DNA of 64,000 nt from Persicaria tinctoria. Taxonomy: Eukaryota; Streptophyta; Magnoliopsida; Caryophyllales; Polygonaceae. A program made the position numbers and the translations under genes. Positions 58,437-64,000 of this stretch are shown here, one piece after another. The stretch covers positions 19,781,314-19,845,313 of the forward strand of contig JBANSL010000003.1 of the NCBI GenBank assembly GCA_037127255.1. The letters are read 5' to 3'. Under the pieces are notes generated by a model, which had not been told where the DNA came from, searched no databases, and was given only the letters and a program-made list of their open reading frames with translations. Positions within the stretch are counted from its first letter, which is position 1. Each line of letters begins with the position of its first letter.

Positions 58437-61400
58437 CTATGAACATGCAAGACAACACAAATTTCCAATTTTGGCAAAGAACCGCTGCAATGAGTCTGGA
58501 TTATCGTATTTCAGTGAGTTCTGAACAGGCAGTGGCAGGTCGAGGGGTAAGTGCTGATGGAACACGTTAACTGCAGAAGCCACCCCATCTTCGTTCTCTA
58601 TTAGTTTAGCTATTTCCATCGCTCGAGATTTCACCTGAAAGAAGTGCATTGAGTTGGAGATAAGTCCTCCTACATTACTAGCAATGGTATGCAGTATACT
58701 CACTATATCCAAAAACTATATAAGTAAAAAGATTCTATTTCGAAACAGAAAAGCTATCAATTAGAAGTGATAACTGAAGCCAAAGCCTACACATATTTTC
58801 ATAAAACTGAAAGATAAAGCAGATCGAATGCATCCATTTTTGTTTGCTCGGTTCTGATAAGTTTTTACTGATTGAACACTCCTCGAGTTGCATGTATGTT
58901 GAATGTTGCCTGTCACTGAAAAAATACAAAGTGGAATATACCTCTGGCTGAAGCATAAATCTTATAGCATTTGACAGGGCTTTAACACTGAGCTGATAAA
59001 TCGGTATCGGTTTGGGTCCAAGTCCTTTCTCATAAACCCTAGAAGCCCACAAGAACTGATCTCCAACAAATGGTACTACAGTCGTCGGACACTGCAATTC
59101 AAGAACGTATTACTAAGTCTATTCGTTTATAATCTTACCACCATGAAAAACAAAATCAGCACATTTAAGGAACATACCCCAGCTTTTAATCCGGTGGCTG
59201 TAGCACCAGCACCACCATGATGCACCTGCATTTGTCAATAAAAAAAAATGTGCTTGATTAGCAATTAATCAAAAAGATGACAGCATTCCCTAAATAGGGA
59301 TTAAGGTTTCAAATTTTGGATTATTTGACACCGTAAACAAGATTAATTGAGGCTCTACATCCACCGGGTTCTAAAGAATCACATAGTTGTTTAAAAAGTT
59401 GGGCGCTATCAAAACATCTGTTTAAAAGCAACTTAATACCTAAATAATAAAATAAATAAAAACTCACCACAGCAGAGCATTGTGGAAAAAGCCAATCATG
59501 AGGGCAATTTTCTAGAAAGAATATGGTGTCTGGGGCATCAGATACTGCAAGTTACAGAACAAATAAGAACCCAGTAAATATTCAACTACAAGTTCATTTC
59601 AACACATGATACAATGCAACTGAAGTAAAATATGATGGAAAATCAATGCAGAAAAAAATATCAAAGCAAAATAAAATAAATGTCATGCATATTGTAGAAA
59701 AACTAAAGCAGCAAGTTAGCAACATATAACAAATAATGGAAATTGAACGAGAAGGAGATACTTACATATACCAAGGTCTCCGCAGCCACGGTCAAGTATT
59801 CCCCGCTGTCCTGTTTCTTTTAGAGCTTCGATAATGATTCTCGTAGTTTCACCAGGATTTTCAAGTGGCTGTACAGGAAAAGGAGTGTACTTGTCAAACA
59901 ACATTAGGCATGCAAAATAATGCGGGTGTTATTTTTGGCTTAGTGGCATTAACCAACGCCAAATGGTTAACAAATATCTAGAAAAGAGAGAGAGGTAGAT
60001 AATCAAATTTTGTGTTAGAAAAATGTGTACCATGCTTCCAAACCCTACATATATTGGTTTTGGCCCTTTTTGGATCCATTGAACAAACTCTTCTCGAGGT
60101 TGATACTTTGATCCGAGATTGAGGAAGCAATAGCCAACGACATCAACTAAAGGGCCCCAGTCTGCAAATTTTGGTGTCAAAACTTATCCTCAATACAGAC
60201 TACTAAACCTCGCAGAAGTTCTTGGTTACCTTTCGGCTTTGCAATCATATGGGGGCTCCACATGTAACCAGTTGGAAAGTTGGATATCGAGCCATGATAC
60301 ATGCTGAAGAATGGAATAGGAGCCAACTTCAATTTTCTTTTCCTAAGGTTGTTGATAAAGTTTCTTGTGGCCCACCATATTAACAAATCAAACATTTTAT
60401 AAGAGAGCTGCATCATTTACATTTGGATATCAGTGGACATTGGACAATGAAGAATGGCTTAAATAGGAGCCAGCCAAAATAGAGAGACAATGATGAACCA
60501 GCGCTTACCCAATTACCAATACATTGAGTTACAGATGCGGGTGCAAATGGGTGAGGAAATTCAGATGTTGGCCTGCCAATTGGAAAGCAAGAGTAAGGAG
60601 AGTTCACATCAAATCGATTATTCATTAATAATTAACAGTAAAATTTAACTCATAATGTGATGAGGATGAAATACTCACGTCCAGGGCAGAGGAAAGAATA
60701 TGTGCAGAGGTGCACTAAGACCTTCAGCAACATGGGCTTGCCCTGCAAACAGGGAGCTTGTCAAAACCAAAGGCTAAAAAAGAAGATCGGAAGAAAAAGC
60801 TGTTATTGCAGATACAAAATTCCTTTCACAGACCATAAGCTGGAGGATTAGCAATAATTGCTTCAGCTCTAAAAGCTGCACCGGTCTCTATATCTGGTTC
60901 TGTACAGGCAGGCAAAAGGGACTCGATTATGGCCTTCATTTGCTTACGTTGAGTTGATATCGCTTCTAGTGAAGATGGAATGAGTGCTTTATTGTCCACC
61001 ATATCTGATAGGGATGCAGTGACTTAAAAAAATGTTCTCACTTAATGCATTTTAAGTAGAAACAATAGCAAGTTAAAAATTGACAGAAAATGCAAATGAA
61101 AACTGAAAAGTTTTGGCACACAAAAAGCTACTTTAGACCAAGTTACAAATAAATTCTACAGACAAAAAGAGGATTCTCTAATAACAGCTTCGGCTTCTCT
61201 AGCAGAAAGCACCTTGGTGTATCTGTCTAAGCCAGATGTGCTAATGGTGTCTTTCAAAGAGCAGTGATATGTTGTATCTTCAGCCATTACTAAAAATACT
61301 GTTGCTTCAGCCAATATTTCCAGTTACAATATCGGCATCATCTATCAGATTTTCTGCTTGATGGAGATGGCTTATAAAGGGTTCTATAAGTCTGATACAT

Positions 61401-62574
61401 CCCTAATTATTGTCATTTCTGAAGTCAGAATGTAGCTGGTTCACTGATTATCAAAACAAAATCATGCTATGAGTTTTAGGAATGCTAGTTAACAGCACCA
61501 TAGAATTAAGATATCTGGAAACCAGCATTTTGTAATCATTTTCTTTACGGAGCGACACAGCTATCCCCATAATAAAAGTTAGTGTAAAACAATCAAGCAG
61601 AAATTAAAGCACTAAGACATTGAGAATTGATTCTTCTTACATCTTGCTAGAATCCGAGAATCGCCACCCAGAGGATAGAACTCCACACCAGCAGATTTGA
61701 CAAAGTCACAAAAGTTAATATGAGTGGCCAATCTCACACGATGTCCAAGTTCCTGCACGTCCGAAAAACCAATCACCATCATTTATCAAACCTCAGCTGT
61801 TTAACATGCAGACATGCTAAATTATCATGACAGTGGAGGCTCATATGAAAACCGTATGGTGTAAAAAATACACAGAAGGGCATTTCAGTTACTGCACTCA
61901 TCACACAACAATAATAGGGATGTATGATAAATCATCATCTTACAAATTCGGACTACATCATCAAATAGAAAGAGAGCAATTATTATAGTTACACTTTGAG
62001 ACATACCTGCAATCGCTTTGCTATGGCTAGAAATGGTTGTACGTCTCCTCTTGTGCCAACCACAAGAATGGCAATGCTTAGCCTAGGAATAGATTTGCTA
62101 AGCTCGTGGGCATTCTGAATGGTTACGAGTGGACTCTCAATCGCTTCAAGCTTCAATGGGTCTGATGCTACATTGGGATTTACATGCACAAGCTCAAAAA
62201 ATAAACCAAAATATTTGATTTAAAAGTGAACTATTTATGTAGCAAGAGAGCATTATATTTTTCCTTGGCAGTTCAAGATGGATTGATGAAATTCGCCAAA
62301 ATCACTCAAATATTCATTTCCCCGCCTCGAAACAAGTTTCTCTTTACAACCAGTTTCTTTCGAAAACATCCAAAGCAACAAGCCAACAAATAAAAGCGCA
62401 TACCTCTACAAGGTGATAAAGTACTGGAGTTCTCCTTATCTGATACTTTAATGCTCGATTCAGATTGTTCATCTGAAATGCTAATCTGATGAACAAACCC
62501 TGCTCCAGTGATTCTCCCAGGAACTCAACTTTAGCCATAAATGGTTCACCGCAATCAATTTCGGTTGAACCCAT
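58437..62574 (-). CDS. UGT80-type sterol 3-beta-glucosyltransferase, copy C (14 coding exons, suspect exon 1)
   Basis: Exons (minus): 62574-62404; 62167-62007; 61752-61641; 61004-60834; 60742-60679; 60572-60509; 60407-60230; 60161-60031; 59868-59766; 59544-59468; 59225-59178; 59091-58942; 58634-58437. (An extra 5' UTR exon is likely.) From exon 2 on, all phases join without a stop. Motifs: LVVGTRGDVQPF (sterol GT N-terminus), AIIANPPAYG, HIFFPLPWTPTSEFPHP, GYMWSPH, DWGPLVDVVGYCF, IYVGFGSM, HDWLFPQC, HHGGAGAT (donor-sugar loop) and CPTTVVPFVGDQFLW. The enzyme family glucosylates sterols at membranes using UDP-glucose. Oddities: both candidate ATGs (62574, 62538) are in the wrong phase for exon 2; the GWG of the donor loop reads GCG (copy B has GWG); the exon-4 donor is GTCTGT. 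It is either a decaying gene or uses another first exon. Confidence 0.82.
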
Positions 62575-63336
62575 TCCACCTCAAACCCTCTACAGCAAAA
62601 TCATTGCACCAGAATTTCTCACATTTCTCCCAATTTCAAAGGTAATGTTATGTATAAGAGAAATTCAACGCACCAAGAGAAAGCCAGCTCAAAACACTGT
62701 CATAAAACGAATTTAACAAATAAAATTGAAATCCTCAAAATCCTAATGGTTTGACCCCGCCAATACAAGTCACCCTCACATGTAGGTTTGAAGTTGGTTA
62801 GGTTGGCATGAATAATTTGAACAGAGAACGGCAAGGCAACCAACCATCAAAGGCGGAAAACAGCGAAGAAACAGCTTCACATTCCAGAGTTGAAACTTTA
62901 AACTCAGCCAGCCGATCCCTGAAACTCTGACACTTCAAAGGAGGGGTTTCGTAGCCTTGGAGTAACATGTTGAATTGCTGTGGGGGGGGATCGATCGATC
63001 AATTATGCCAATCACAGGACTTGATCGACAAACCCTAGCGCGAAAGTGCTGTCAAATTGTCAATGGTCACAAGTGAGATTCACAGTTTAGCCGCAGACGC
63101 ACTCCAAGATCTCTGCCTTCTCTTCTTCATAGACGCCGAACACTAAATCAAGCTTACCGTCGCCGCATACAGCTGACACCGGCCACTGCCATGACTACCG
63201 GGCGATTCTCTTCCCGACGTACACATCTGCCAGACTGCCACCATGTCCCGCCGGGCATGGATCCGGGGAAAGGCTACCCCAGTCCAAATGGGGAATTTTT
63301 TTTTTTTGAAAATAAAAACTGAGTGGAATTTAACGA
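62575..63336 (-). other. Upstream/5' leader region of UGT80 copy C
   Basis: 62780-62920 resembles the region upstream of copy B. 63050-63200 is GC-richer and could be a 5' UTR exon or promoter-proximal DNA. An inserted LINE tail begins at about 63340, only some 0.8 kb upstream of the first coding exon. No TATA box was assigned. Confidence 0.4.
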
Positions 63337-63339
63337 AAA

Positions 63340-64000
63340 CGTTTCTTTCTTTTTTTTCTTTTTTTTTTTTGATACAAGGTAAGATTTTAAAAGGTGTCCG
63401 ACCCTGCTGACCCACCAACCAATAGCATCTCTCCGAACAAGTGAAAGAAACTCCGGGTGCGATAGGAGAGTCTCATGGTCCATTGCGTGGCGTAGCTGAA
63501 CCACCTTGTCAGCTACCTGGTTGACTTCACGAAAGACATGAGTGCAAGATGACCATTCGAACAACCTGAGAAGATGCATGATGTCCGAAATGATAATCTC
63601 AATCTCCCACGGGCACCTCCACTTGCCGACGACGGAGTTGATGATCGTAAGACTATCTCCTTCTATGTCGATGCGCCGCAGACCAAGATCATGGGCAGCC
63701 AAAAGCCCGGAATGAAGGGCCAAAGCTTCGGCCTCTAAGGAGGATGCATAGTCACAACGATTGCTACCAGAAGAGATGATTGAACCATTGGAGTCCCGAA
63801 TCACGAACCCTGCAGTTGCTTGGCCTGTTTGGATCTTAGAGCCGTCAAAATTAATTTTAAAGTGTCCTACCTGGGGATTTTTCCATTTAATATTTTTCTT
63901 TTTCCTGGGTGGACTTTGTGGTTTAGTGTTTGTGGTGCTTATCTTCCCAAAAGGTGTTTTTGGAATCATTTAGTTGTCTAAAGAGTTGTCGCAAATACGC
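63340..64000 (-). mobile_element. 3' end of a second LINE with RNase H domain (runs off window)
   Basis: The minus-strand frame (63969 down to about 63380) encodes a plant LINE-type RNase H (RVT_3) domain: FKINFDGS (first Asp), LEAEALALHSGL (Glu), DIEGDSLTII (Asp) and VNQVADKVVQL near the end. A 3' sequence CTTACCTTGTATC is followed by A-runs (T-runs on plus, 63340-63371), the usual plant LINE tail. The codons after VSKKKK are tail read-through. The RNase H residues look intact; the 5' part lies beyond 64000. A host RNase H-like gene is less likely given the A-tail. Confidence 0.75.

Overview
This is nuclear DNA from a flowering plant, more likely a eudicot (a weak inference). The evidence is a multi-intron sterol glucosyltransferase (UGT80-type) locus on the minus strand, plant-type LTR retrotransposons (Ale and Tork Ty1/copia, Athila-type Ty3/gypsy), plant L1-type LINEs, Helitrons and hAT MITEs. 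No rRNA, tRNA, CRISPR or bacterial feature is visible. Coordinates were read by eye from sequence motifs and exon phases; borders are exact where target-site duplications (TSDs) or splice sites fix them.

Region 1 (1-23817) is a transposon nest with almost no coding sequence. A cluster of Helitron 5' ends (1161-3233) and its continuation (22829-23817) was split by a 19.6-kb non-coding LTR element (3234-22828, TSD TGCAA). The left LTR of that element was split again by an Athila-like element that has gag-protease but no pol (3495-11287, TSD GGGGA). The inner element is an LTR-internal-LTR-internal tandem whose third LTR is reduced to its last ~16 bp.

Region 2 (about 24.3-63.2 kb) is the UGT80 locus. 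Copy C (58437-62574) has all 14 coding exons, but its first exon is out of frame with exon 2. Copy B (29522-43385) is a pseudogene: a 40-bp exon deletion introduces a stop, a Tork copia element (35465-42129) sits in exon 4, and a 3.8-kb LTR element sits in the next intron. Further down are two 3'-end fragments, A2 (C-like) and A1 (B-like), in the same order as C and B. This suggests that a two-gene C-B unit was duplicated and one duplicate then collapsed. An Ale copia (44349-57470, TSD TCCAG) separates B from C and carries both a hAT MITE (46100-46713) and a full-length LINE (46756-54150, 14-bp TSD). Another hAT MITE (57748-58226) lies just downstream of copy C; the A2 fragment preserves the empty site.

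Region 3 (about 63.3-64 kb) is the 3' end of another minus-strand LINE with an RNase H domain; it runs off the window.

The most unusual object is the 3.8-kb element at 31534-35341. It has LTR-like ends, a tRNA-iMet primer site, a gag zinc knuckle and a perfect 5-bp TSD, but its two LTRs are in inverted orientation, giving about 1.23-kb palindromic arms. It seems to have entered the genome as a palindromic cDNA.
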